From positions 1 through 55,674 of the forward strand of contig JAHEYU010000036.1 in the NCBI GenBank assembly GCA_023251435.1: a stretch of DNA of 55,674 nt, written 5' to 3'. The position numbers were made by a program, and so were the translations under genes. The stretch's first letter is position 1. Each line of letters starts with the position of its first letter. This document shows, one piece after another, positions 1-9,500 of this stretch. Origin of the DNA: Bacteroidota bacterium (GTDB lineage Bacteria > Bacteroidota > Bacteroidia > Bacteroidales > Prolixibacteraceae). A model generated the notes under the pieces. That model searched no databases. It was given only the letters and a program-made list of their open reading frames with translations, and was not told where the DNA came from.

Positions 1-1230
1 TTCCCATTCCCAGAAGTACTCATAAAAAATACGGTCGCGCCAGTTGGTTTCATCACCTTTCAGCAATTGAATAAATGAATATCCAGGCATGTAATCCGGC
101 TTTTTCAACCCGGCCATTTCCAGACACGTTGGAGCAATATCGGTGTTTTGCACCATTTTTGTAATTACCTTTCCTCCTTTAAATAACTCCGGACAACGCA
201 CCAGGAAGGGCACTTTCACCGATTCTTCGTAGAAATGCCGCTTATCGATCAGGCCATGTTCGCCCCAGCTGAACCCGTTGTCACCCATATAAATCACCAG
301 TGTCGATTCATCGAGGCCTTCCTTTTTCAGGTACTCCATCACCGAACCAATGCTTTCGTCAACACCTAGCAAAGTTTCGCAATAGTCCTGCACCATTGTG
401 TTCATATCCGAATTGCCGTTGTACATGTAATCAACACCATGCCAGCTTACTCGTTGGTTGGCGACCCATTCCGGCCATTTCAGGTCGCGGTAGGCACCGG
501 TTTTGGTCTGGTCGTAAGTTACAGGAAGCGTATATTTTTTGTCTTTGTATTTTCCTTTGTGACGCTTTGCCGGTTGAAAACCTGCGTGAACCGCTTTGTG
601 CGAGAGATAGACGAAAAACGGTTTGGTTTTGTCTCGCTCTTTCAGCCATTTCAGGGTATGTTCGGTCAGCAAATCGGTAATGTAGGTAGAGTCTTTGTAG
701 GTAATCCGATTTCCATTGATATTCAGGCTTGGATTGTAATATTCACCTTGTCCGCGAAAGCTTTCCCAATGCGTGAAGCCCGGACGTGGAGAATCGCTGT
801 CGTCGCCCATGTGCCATTTTCCGAAGAAAGCGGTTTGGTAGCCTGATCCCTGTAAATACTGCGGAAAGTAGGTCAGATTGCCCGGATCGGGCGCCTGATT
901 ATCGACAATGGTATGGGTATGCGAATACATCCCGGTAAGGATAGATGCACGGCTTGGAGAACAGAGTGATGTAGTTACAAATGCATTTTTGAACCAGGCA
1001 CCTTCGGCAGCCAACCGATCCATATTGGGTGTTTCGAGCCATGGCACTTTGCCGGTAAAGCCCATAAAATCATACCTGTGATCGTCGGTTAGAATGAAAA
1101 TCACATTTCTGGGTTTTACGTTCTTATCTCGTTCAAGTGCCTTGAAATTTGCGAGGGATTTCTGGGCATAAACTCCCATCGCAGAGCTCAATATGGAAAC
1201 TCCCATAAGTAATTTACGAGTATTCAGCAT
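1..1230 (-). CDS. S1-family sulfatase, 3' end cut by the window edge
   Basis: This is an exported arylsulfatase-type enzyme that hydrolyses sulfate esters, most likely on the PUL glycan. The frame is open for 410 codons from ATG 1230-1228 to the window edge with no stop, so the C-terminus is missing. It starts with a signal peptide ending near VYAQ. The metal-binding TDDHR follows the first beta strand. C90 lies in CSPSR, the C-x-P-x-R motif converted to formylglycine by a maturase that is not encoded here. A second metal-site segment reads GDNG. It is the last visible gene of the GH10-led operon, 48 nt after the GH51-like gene, and the operon probably continues to the left. The sulfatase family is certain; the sugar specificity cannot be read from the sequence. 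Confidence 0.93.
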   Translation of the reverse strand, partial: MLNTRKLLMGVSILSSAMGVYAQKSLANFKALERDKNVKPRNVIFILTDDHRYDFMGFTGKVPWLETPNMDRLAAEGAWFKNAFVTTSLCSPSRASILTGMYSHTHTIVDNQAPDPGNLTYFPQYLQGSGYQTAFFGKWHMGDDSDSPRPGFTHWESFRGQGEYYNPSLNINGNRITYKDSTYITDLLTEHTLKWLKERDKTKPFFVYLSHKAVHAGFQPAKRHKGKYKDKKYTLPVTYDQTKTGAYRDLKWPEWVANQRVSWHGVDYMYNGNSDMNTMVQDYCETLLGVDESIGSVMEYLKKEGLDESTLVIYMGDNGFSWGEHGLIDKRHFYEESVKVPFLVRCPELFKGGKVITKMVQNTDIAPTCLEMAGLKKPDYMPGYSFIQLLKGDETNWRDRIFYEYFWEWE

Positions 1231-1278
1231 GGTTGTAATTGTTTGATTTAATTTAGTCCTCCGGTTATTTCTTTCACT

Positions 1279-3729
1279 TTATTGAATGACAATTAACTTC
1301 TTAGTAGTTGAATTAACCTGAACAAAATAGACCCCAATGCCTCCTATCTGACTTACAGGAATTGTAATTACTGAAGCTGAAACGGCGTTGGAATAGACAA
1401 GAGATCCCCATGAATTATAAATCGAAATCCTCGAATTTTCCGTGTTCAATTTAATCGTAATTAAATCGGTTGCCGGATTGGGGAATATTTCAAAATCAAT
1501 CTTGATTGACAATTGTTCAACTGCCGTTTTAACGGCCACTGCTAGTTCTTGTGAAACTTCGGAAGCCGCATTGTAATTGATATTTCCAGATTGTTTGGCC
1601 GTTATTGTTGCCGATCCTGCACCTTTAATCTGTATCTGGCCATTTACAATCGCTGCAACAGCCGGATTAGAACTGGTATAAGTACAAACCAAACCTGAGC
1701 TGGCAGAAGCTCCGGGCAAAAAATCAGGATCGCCATTTATTTTCGGCTGCAATGGTGGAAATGCAATCGTCTGGTTCCCTTTCGCAACGGTGAGCGACCG
1801 GCTAACCTGACCAGCCGGATTGTATGTTAGATCGCCATCCTGAAAAGCAATGATGTTGCAGGTACCGACTCCGATAATCTGAACAGTATTGTTTGCTACT
1901 TTTGCCACTTTTGGATTAGAACTTGCAAACTGAACCGGGAGCCCTGAACTTGCAGATGCGGATATACTAAAATCGGTATCGCCAACAGCTTTTGAAGGAA
2001 TCGGATCAAATTGAATTGTTTGAGTTTGCAGATTTTTATCACTCTCTACTACAACATACACAGTAGAATATTTAGGTAAGCTTAATTTAATGTCAGCACT
2101 GATGCTTGTTCCAAAAGGTTTCAAAGTCGCATAATCTGCCGGACCACCACCTTCTGCCGTTGTAGTTTTTCCGTTTACAACTACTTTCCTGGAGAAATCA
2201 CCATTGTCAGTTCCTCCGGTAAGCAGATAGTAATAATACCGGTCTCCTGTTTTGAAATTATTCATTTTCAGGCTGATCACTTTTTCTGAAGTTCCTTTAT
2301 TTACCAGCACAATGCCGCTTTGTCCGGATGAAAATTTAGAGGCATAACTCACCACGTCAGTACTTCCCGTAACCGTTGATTGGATGAACTTATCACCAAA
2401 AAATTTCTGGAAATAATACATGTAGTAAAAAGGGGCCCGCGGTGTATATCGGGCTATTCCGGGTTCACCATCAGCCAAAATACCATGGTTGTCGCCATTG
2501 TTCCAGCCGTTAACCAAATCCCAACGGATTCCGTCACCGTACTGATTTTTGATTAGTTCACCCAGAACCAGCGCTCCATGTATTCCATTAATGTACGATA
2601 CGCCCTGTTTGCTTCCAACGGCAAAAATATTCCATTCGGTAAGTGCCATCGGAAGAGGATCGTGATTGATGCTTGTTTTTAAACCGGTGGTAACGTATTG
2701 TTTGATATCTTTTGATTTGGTGTACGAGTTTAAAATAGTTGAAACTGTCGAATTTTCATCATAAGGCGTATGGTAACTGTGTACAATCATATAATCGGCC
2801 AGGTTGCCCACTTGTTTCATCATTCCTGAATTCCAGTTCATTTGCACTGCATTATAGGTTACATGACTATCCATCGCCACAACGCCAATCTTAATATCGT
2901 TACCCACTTCTTTGGAGGCTTTTCGCATCTCCTCAATAAATACCTTGCAATGTTTACCGTACAAATCTCCTGAAATGGTTTTGGGCTGACCATCCTTATT
3001 CAGAGTCTGATCGATGGTATAACCAACTTCCCAGCTACCAAAGTTTTCGTTCCCGATTTCCCAATACCTGGTTCGTCCGTTGTCGTAACGTACCCAATCG
3101 GCAGCATACTTTGCCGCAGCAAGCACCGGATCAGCGCTTGTTCCGATGCGGGCGTAAGAATAGTTTACACAAATACTTCCAACAGAATTTGTTTTTGCAA
3201 GTAAACTGTAAAAGTTGTCAACCGACATGGTCCAGCCATTGTTATTCGATCCATACATCAAATCTTTGTACTCGTAGGTCGGGGGAAGATCTTTTGGGCA
3301 AGTTGCCTGGCTGGTCGCCTTCCAGAAATGATCATTCGACATGCTACCTCCGGGCCAGCGGATGATATTGGGAGCCAAAGCATTAATATCTTTAACTGCC
3401 TGAGCACTTTGATCAAGTTTCCCGCCCCAGGCCGCTGCATTGTGCCCGTAAACATACTTGCTTACTTTTGAAAGAGTGATTCCGGCATCAACGGTTACCG
3501 TAACAGTCGATGATAAAGTAGTTTGATCTATACTCTCATAATCCTTTATTTCAATACTTTTGGGCACCCAGCCATCTAAGAAAAATCCCTGCGGATTGGT
3601 TTGGGCCGAAATGAATGAAGGTAAAAGAGCAAAACAAAAAAAGAGGAAAAGCATATCCGGTCTTTTTTTAATGCTGATGATTTTAAAATTCATAGTTTTT
3701 GATACTGTTTGGATGGATTGATTATTCAT
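1279..3729 (-). CDS. GH51-like (clan GH-A) alpha-L-arabinofuranosidase candidate with Ig-like repeats and T9SS tail
   Basis: This is a probable secreted arabinofuranosidase of 816 residues. The N-terminus has an export signal; starts at residue 1, 13 (MNFKII) or 26 (MLFLFF) are all possible. The first ATG overlaps the stop of the upstream GH35 gene by 8 nt, which suggests translational coupling. The TIM-barrel region (about 80-475) carries IRWPGG, the acid/base candidate E228 in EIGNEN and the nucleophile candidate E365 in LTEWN, the pairing seen in GH51/GH39-type enzymes. Residues about 575-735 hold two tandem Ig-like/MBG-type repeats, each beginning with QTI. The last 75 residues are a T9SS type A sorting domain (FPNPATD, GVYFVQV, KLIVIQ), so the protein is probably released or anchored at the cell surface. 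The exact GH family is uncertain; GH39 or GH79 are alternatives. Confidence 0.82.
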   Translation of the reverse strand: MNNQSIQTVSKTMNFKIISIKKRPDMLFLFFCFALLPSFISAQTNPQGFFLDGWVPKSIEIKDYESIDQTTLSSTVTVTVDAGITLSKVSKYVYGHNAAAWGGKLDQSAQAVKDINALAPNIIRWPGGSMSNDHFWKATSQATCPKDLPPTYEYKDLMYGSNNNGWTMSVDNFYSLLAKTNSVGSICVNYSYARIGTSADPVLAAAKYAADWVRYDNGRTRYWEIGNENFGSWEVGYTIDQTLNKDGQPKTISGDLYGKHCKVFIEEMRKASKEVGNDIKIGVVAMDSHVTYNAVQMNWNSGMMKQVGNLADYMIVHSYHTPYDENSTVSTILNSYTKSKDIKQYVTTGLKTSINHDPLPMALTEWNIFAVGSKQGVSYINGIHGALVLGELIKNQYGDGIRWDLVNGWNNGDNHGILADGEPGIARYTPRAPFYYMYYFQKFFGDKFIQSTVTGSTDVVSYASKFSSGQSGIVLVNKGTSEKVISLKMNNFKTGDRYYYYLLTGGTDNGDFSRKVVVNGKTTTAEGGGPADYATLKPFGTSISADIKLSLPKYSTVYVVVESDKNLQTQTIQFDPIPSKAVGDTDFSISASASSGLPVQFASSNPKVAKVANNTVQIIGVGTCNIIAFQDGDLTYNPAGQVSRSLTVAKGNQTIAFPPLQPKINGDPDFLPGASASSGLVCTYTSSNPAVAAIVNGQIQIKGAGSATITAKQSGNINYNAASEVSQELAVAVKTAVEQLSIKIDFEIFPNPATDLITIKLNTENSRISIYNSWGSLVYSNAVSASVITIPVSQIGGIGVYFVQVNSTTKKLIVIQ

Positions 3730-5374
3730 GGGCTATAATCCTTATTTTTTGTGTTGAAATGTAATTGTAGTCCAATACCATGGAATAGGTGGTTGGTGGA
3801 AAAAACGGTCCGGTTGTTCCCTGACCATTCACTTCGTCGCCTCCCAAATCGCGGATGAGTTTCCATTTTCCGTTTTCATATTCACCTTCCTGAACAGAGG
3901 TCAGACTGACCAGCGGTTTCTTCGGGTTTTTAGATTCGATCCTGTCAACAGAAAAGCCACATCCGGATAAGACATATTCATTTTCAGAAAGCTTAATAAT
4001 CAGGCCATAGCCAGGCTTGCTGCCAGCAGGGTTTCCGGTATATCTAATCTGAAAGTTAAAGGCATCGAATTCAATGGAATCTGTTTTACCCGTTTCCTGC
4101 ATAAACCCACGGAGGTTTTTGGTTCCCTGCAATTCAGTAAGAAACGGCATCAGTTGTTTCAGATTCCGATAAGCAGGTGTCAGCGGATGCGTGGCATTAT
4201 AAAGTTTCGCATCAATTGCAAACGGTGAAAAACCAAGGGCATTTTCTTCTGCAATGGTATAATACGCCTTTGCCGGACCACTCAACGTATCTTTGAGCCA
4301 GATACCGCAGGCTTCAGGAATCAACAAGGGGTTGCCACGGTGCTGGTGTGCTTTGCAGGCAGCCTTAAATTCCTTCCCGTAAATATCGGGCGAAAAGAGA
4401 TCAATGTTTGTACCGGCAGCCCGGTAAATATCGAGATTAAACGCTGTTGGGCCACCGCTCGGATACGTTCCGGGTTTATCAGTATCTTTTGCCAGCCAGG
4501 CATTTACATTCATTACCAAAGGATATTCCTTTTTACCGGCAGCCGCTATTTTTTCGATGTACCGGGCATAACTCCAGGCCATAAAAAGCTGTTCGCTGCG
4601 TTCATCCGATCCAAAAACTTCTGACCATGTTCCTTCTTTTTTATGCCGGTTGACGGCCCATGCTTTTTTAAGGTAAGGTGTGAGTTTGGAGGTATCGGCC
4701 AGCAGATAGTTCATCAATTGCGGAGGTACTTTCTTCTGGTATTCTGAAGTAGCTTTTCTGCTGAAATCGCGTGAAGCACGCATCAGTCCAACTTCATTTT
4801 CTACCTGCATCAAAATCACTGTCTGATCCTTTTGATCTATTTCCCGGATATGCTTCATCAAAACCGCGAAAGTTGCTGACTCTACGGCACAAAGTTCATC
4901 ACTCAAATTGCTTAGTACTTCCAGATTCCGGCCCGAAACATCCTGCATCCTCGGGAAACGTTTCAGATCGCTTAATACCCATTCCGGAGCATAACCCGAC
5001 ATGCCATTTTTCCAGGCTCCAAACCAGAGAAACCCAATCTTCAGATCATTTTTACGTGCTTCCTGAACAAGCCCATCAACGAGGGTAAAGTCATATTTGC
5101 CTTCCGCTGATTCGAATTGCCGCCAACTGATCGCTACAAACAAGGTATTTAGATTTAAGCTTTTCATGCGTGGCCAGATCGGTTTCATGAATTCAAGCGA
5201 AGTGGAACTTGAATTATACAACTCACCACCCAAAATGATAAATGGTTTGTTGTTCACAATTAACTGACCCGACTGTCCTTTTTTGAGAAGTTTTGGAGCC
5301 TCGTTTACCTGTGCAACGCAAAAAGCGGCAAGCAAAAAGGTGGTTATAAATATTGAAAATCGTTTTATCATCAT
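3722..5374 (-). CDS. GH35-type beta-galactosidase-like hydrolase
   Basis: This exported glycoside hydrolase has 550 residues. The signal peptide runs from MIKRFSIF to about FCVAQ. The protein opens with a short strand, LIVNNKPFIILGGELYNSS, typical of GH35 and related GH-A enzymes, followed by TLFVAISWRQFE. The general acid candidate is E194 in QVENEVG and the nucleophile candidate is E354 in LIPEACG. The roughly 110-residue C-terminal beta region resembles the DUF5597 domain attached to some bacterial GH35 enzymes. Family members remove terminal beta-galactosyl residues from plant or algal glycans. It is 46 nt downstream of a GH43 gene, and its stop overlaps the start of the GH51-like gene. 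Met1 and Met2 are both possible starts. Confidence 0.8.
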   Translation of the reverse strand: MMIKRFSIFITTFLLAAFCVAQVNEAPKLLKKGQSGQLIVNNKPFIILGGELYNSSSTSLEFMKPIWPRMKSLNLNTLFVAISWRQFESAEGKYDFTLVDGLVQEARKNDLKIGFLWFGAWKNGMSGYAPEWVLSDLKRFPRMQDVSGRNLEVLSNLSDELCAVESATFAVLMKHIREIDQKDQTVILMQVENEVGLMRASRDFSRKATSEYQKKVPPQLMNYLLADTSKLTPYLKKAWAVNRHKKEGTWSEVFGSDERSEQLFMAWSYARYIEKIAAAGKKEYPLVMNVNAWLAKDTDKPGTYPSGGPTAFNLDIYRAAGTNIDLFSPDIYGKEFKAACKAHQHRGNPLLIPEACGIWLKDTLSGPAKAYYTIAEENALGFSPFAIDAKLYNATHPLTPAYRNLKQLMPFLTELQGTKNLRGFMQETGKTDSIEFDAFNFQIRYTGNPAGSKPGYGLIIKLSENEYVLSGCGFSVDRIESKNPKKPLVSLTSVQEGEYENGKWKLIRDLGGDEVNGQGTTGPFFPPTTYSMVLDYNYISTQKIRIIAHE

Positions 5375-5420
5375 TCTTCCGGATTAAGTCAGTTTTTATA
5401 TACAAAAAATTATACATCAG

Positions 5421-6470
5421 CTAATTGAGCGTTCGACGGCCAACTCCTTCAACGGTAATTTTAACCGGTTTGATCAGGCCATTTTCGTCGAAATACATGC
5501 GGTCGATACAGGTTTCGCGGTGGTTCCCATCGGTTTCTGTTAATGGACGGCGATGATATACGATGTACCAGTCGTCGGTATCCGGGATGTTGATGACCGA
5601 ATGGTGACCCGCTCCCCGAGCGATATTTTCATCCTGCTGAAGCACTTTGGCTATACGTTTAAACGGACCAAAGGGCGAGTCGGCTATGGCATAAGCCACC
5701 GAATAATCGGGGCCTGTCCAGTCGCCTTCACTCCACATCAGGTAATATTTCCCATTCCGGATAAACATGAAAGGACCTTCGACGTAATTTTCAGGCGTAA
5801 TTTCTTTGTAAACCGAACCATCGGGATACGGAATTAATCCGGTGAAATCGTCTTTGATCTGCACAATGTTGCAATGCCGCCAACCGCCATATATCAGGTA
5901 GTATTTTCCATCCTGATCATGAAAGATAAACTGATCGATGGGTTGCGCACCATTGGCAATTTGATTGATGAGCGGTTTACCCAGATAATCCTTAAACGGA
6001 CCGCCTGGTTTTTTGGAAACAGCGATGCCAATGCCACCCATCTGTTCGCTGGTTTTAATGTCGTTGGCACCGAAAAACAAATAATACTTCTTGTCTTTTT
6101 TGATGATCGATGGCGCCCACAGCGAGTAAGCTGCCCATTTCACATCCTTTACATCGAGCACATGCGAATGCTTTTCCCAGTTTACGAGGTCTTTGGATGA
6201 AAAGGCATTGAAGAAAGTCTGCAACAAAAATGGTTTCCATGGTTTATTGTTCTTACGTTCGTTTTTCTGCCAGTCGGTAAGTACTGCCGACGAATCGGGA
6301 ACTTCGGCATGAGCAGAATATGTTGGGTAAATCCAATACGTATCGCCAAAAATGATGGCTTCCGGATCGGCATACCAGCCTTTGAATATGGGGTTTCCGC
6401 TTGTTCTGGTTTGCGAAAACGATGAGCTGCAAATCAGTACAGCGAAAATCAGTAATTGTATTTTTTTCAT
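5421..6470 (-). CDS. GH43 glycoside hydrolase (arabinofuranosidase/xylosidase type)
   Basis: This is a single-domain, five-bladed beta-propeller GH43 enzyme of 349 residues. I place the start at MKKIQLL. The longer frame back to 6500 would add ten residues (MCLCGSKFLR) that derive from the flanking inverted repeat and break the signal peptide. The export signal ends at SFSQ. The GH43 triad is visible: base D35 in WYADPE, pKa-tuning D179 in PIDQF, and acid E231 in YVEGPF. The family cleaves alpha-L-arabinofuranosyl, beta-xylosyl or galactosyl linkages from non-reducing ends. It lacks the C-terminal beta-sandwich found in two of the other GH43 proteins here, so it probably acts on a different linkage. 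It belongs to the GH10-led operon. Confidence 0.9.
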   Translation of the reverse strand: MKKIQLLIFAVLICSSSFSQTRTSGNPIFKGWYADPEAIIFGDTYWIYPTYSAHAEVPDSSAVLTDWQKNERKNNKPWKPFLLQTFFNAFSSKDLVNWEKHSHVLDVKDVKWAAYSLWAPSIIKKDKKYYLFFGANDIKTSEQMGGIGIAVSKKPGGPFKDYLGKPLINQIANGAQPIDQFIFHDQDGKYYLIYGGWRHCNIVQIKDDFTGLIPYPDGSVYKEITPENYVEGPFMFIRNGKYYLMWSEGDWTGPDYSVAYAIADSPFGPFKRIAKVLQQDENIARGAGHHSVINIPDTDDWYIVYHRRPLTETDGNHRETCIDRMYFDENGLIKPVKITVEGVGRRTLN

Positions 6471-6485
6471 CCTTAAAAATTTGGA

Positions 6486-6548
6486 ACCACACAGACACAT
6501 AGGACACAGAGAAAAATTTTAACTATGTTTTCTATGTGTCTATGTGGT
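6486..6548. repeat. Intergenic inverted repeat (ACCACACAGACACATAG type)
   Basis: A 17-bp inverted repeat with one mismatch is formed by 6486-6502 (ACCACACAGACACATAG) and 6532-6548 (CTATGTGTCTATGTGGT), with a 29-nt loop. It fills most of the 90-nt gap between the GH106 gene and the GH43 gene, inside an otherwise tightly packed operon. Transcribed from the minus strand it would fold into a stable hairpin. It could act as a processing or stability element or a partial terminator, or it could be a small dispersed repeat such as a MITE or REP-like unit. From memory, similar CTATGTGTCTATGTGGT strings are frequent between genes of Bacteroidota, but copy number cannot be checked here. Confidence 0.7.
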
Positions 6549-6560
6549 TATTAAAAAAAA

Positions 6561-9500
6561 TTATTTCGTGTATTTCATCAATTTCAGTGGCCCCATCAAT
6601 CCTGAAGGTTTCAATGGCATGTCCTTGGTCAGGATTTCGGTAATGGGCGATGTAGTAAAGAGACTTTTTAAAGTTCCGTATTGAATCAGATCGCCAATAA
6701 AACGGTTGCGGCAAACATTGGCAACTGCTATTTCCAGCACATTTTCCTGTTTCAGCAAGCCGGAAACATCCAGTTCAGTATCGGGCTTCCAGGCAAAGGC
6801 CAGCAGTTTTCCGTTTAATCGCACTTCGGCGGTTGCATCCATCTTTCCAAGATTCAGGACAACTAAATCGCTTTCTGAAACAAAACCTTCCGGTGCTGTA
6901 AAGGCAATAGTGTATTTGGCTTTTCCGGCGAAGTATTTGATGGCAGGCTGATCAAATTCGGTCAGCGATTTTAGTTTGGTGATTTCAACAGGAGCGATCA
7001 CTTCATCCGAAATCGGGAAGAATTCGATTTTACTTTTAAAGTTTTCAATTTCAACACTTTTAGCCGCTACTAAACTTAGCTTAATGATTTGGTTTGAATG
7101 GCTTGTGAAAGAGTATTCGCCGCTTTGGTTGCTTGTAAAATTGAATTTGCCGTTTCTAACTGTTGCCTGTGGAATTTCCGAACTGGTTGCAGTAAATTGC
7201 AACTGGGGAAAAATTTGATTTCCGGAGCGTGAAACAGCCTGAATGTATTGTGCCGGTTTTTCGTTCCTGAAAACAATTATCTTCGATTCGTAAGCTTTAA
7301 ATGAAAGTGGAATCCGGGTTTGATGCTGATCCATCGCGAATAGGACAGGTTTGGTGATTGCACCATTTTCAGGATTCCAAACTTCAGGAGTTTTACCGGA
7401 AACCCGGAAAATCAGTTCACGGTTAAGTACTTTATTTTGCTGATTAAAAACGTAAAAAACATCGGTATCGCCCATTCGTTTATGGATGAACATGATTTCC
7501 TTCGGATCGTTGCTGTTGCTAGCCAGATCGGGCAAAACACCGAGTTGTTTAAGCACTTCGGCAATCGGTTTTCCGGAGATTACTGTTCCTTTTCCATATT
7601 TATTTTCCGGAGATTTATCCCAAAGTGCATCGGCCAGTTGGAGAAATTCAGCCTTATTGGTTGTTATATCCTTTATCGATAACATTTCTGTTGGTTTTGG
7701 TCCGTAAACTACCGCGCCATCGCTCACCAGCCGGGCAATCTGCTTTAATGTCGCAAAATCCATCGTCATTGTTTTTGGTAAGGTCAGAATCGGGAAACTT
7801 TGGTTTCCGCCAAACGAAATTTTTCCGTCAACGACTTTGGCTTGTTGAAGCATTTCGAAATTACAGGCGTTGGCCATTGTACCATAAGGCAATTCATTCA
7901 CGATGCTTTTACTGAAATACTGCGGAAGCTGATCGCCCGCATAGAAAATAACATCAACCACCGGTTCACCCTTCTGCAGAACATACTGAACGCGTGCCTG
8001 ATAGTCCATCCAGCCACGGGCAAAATCCCACCAAGGATTGTTGCGGTTAAAATGAGCTGCAAATTTCATTAAAGTGACTCCCGGTTTCAGGTCTTTGGCC
8101 TGATGCACATAGCTGTGCAGTATCATTTGATTAATTCCCTGACAATACGCTGCATCGCCAAAAGGTTTCAAATCGGCAGGCGACTCGCTGTAATGAGCGA
8201 ATCCGGTATAAGCTTCAGAGCCAATAATTTGCTTATTGCAGGCAAGGGCAGCATAAGTCGGAAAGTCGGCTTTTGGACGATCGGATGGTTTGTATTCAGG
8301 AAATTGGTTTTTATCGGGATTGGCCCAAAATTCAGTCATCGGCAAATCGGGATGATTATTCGAACGGAGAATGTCGAGCGATGGGTAACTTCCGTCGTCT
8401 CCGTAAATGATTTCGGCATGCATTTCCAATTTGTTTTGGTGGCACAAATCCTTGAAATGACTGAAATAATTCAGATCGATTAAATCAGAAATGGTTTTGT
8501 TGAAATCGTGCAAAAATGCTTCAGACTGTTGCGTATTCTCAACCACTTCGCCGCATAAAACCGGTATCCACGGAGTCAGCGAATACCCTCTGCGTTCATT
8601 AAATTCCTGCGGAAATTTTGCCGTCCAGTTCTGGAAAAAACATTCCCAACTGTCGATCAGCAAAAACTTAAAAGTATTGCCCGTGTATTTTCCTGAAGCC
8701 TCAATTAACTTACCTGAAAAGCTGTCGAAATGGAAATCAAGTGCTTTAGAATCCATCTTATCAACTTCCAGACCGGTCCCTTCGGGAGTAGCCGGTCCGT
8801 TTTTCTTTCCTGTAGTGGTATATCCAAAACGAATCACCCGCCAGTTGCCTTTGGGCGCTTTCCATTTCAGGATTCCATCCGGAGAAACCGAACTTGTAAT
8901 ATCTACAATAGAGCTTTCGGGAATCCCAGTCAGGTTATTTTTTGCCGTCAAATTAAATTCTTTCTCACTGGCAGATTTTACCGAACCTATTTTTTCGAGT
9001 AAGCCACTTATTTTGGGTGAATAAGTTGGTTCTTCCGATCCTTTCAGCAATTCAATTTCCGAAAGAGCATAGTTGTTCCAGCTTTTGACACATTCCAGTT
9101 TGTAGTATTTCGATTTTGTTTCGGGGAATGAAATCGCAACGGTTTTATTGACACCCTTAATTTCAAGGTCGCTGATCTTTTTATAATTAACACCATCATT
9201 CGACGATAAAAGAACAAATTGCGTATTGATTTTGGTCATATCCTCCCAGTCAAAGACCATCCGGGGAAAGATAACCAGTTTATCGGCTGCGAATTCGGAG
9301 GTAAACGAAATTGAAACGGCCTCTCCTGCTTTGATCGTCAATTCACTCAATGGATTTCCGTCATTTAAAAGGGCTGCGGCATCGGTTTTATTGAGCGTAA
9401 CTTTTGGAGTAGCTTTCTGATAGGAATTCAACTTCTCTTCAACTGGGAAAGCCACCACAGCCACATCGCGGTAAAAATTATGCAGAGCCTGAGGCTGTTC

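Noticed and set aside
300-846. Plus-strand open frames opposite the first sulfatase
   Set aside because: They are antisense shadows: the minus strand encodes a continuous sulfatase with the CSPSR motif across this region, and the plus-strand products show no recognisable domain.
6471-6500. Ten-residue N-terminal extension of the GH43 protein (MCLCGSKFLR)
   Set aside because: It is encoded by the inverted repeat flank and precedes a complete signal peptide starting at MKKIQLL; the shorter start is preferred.
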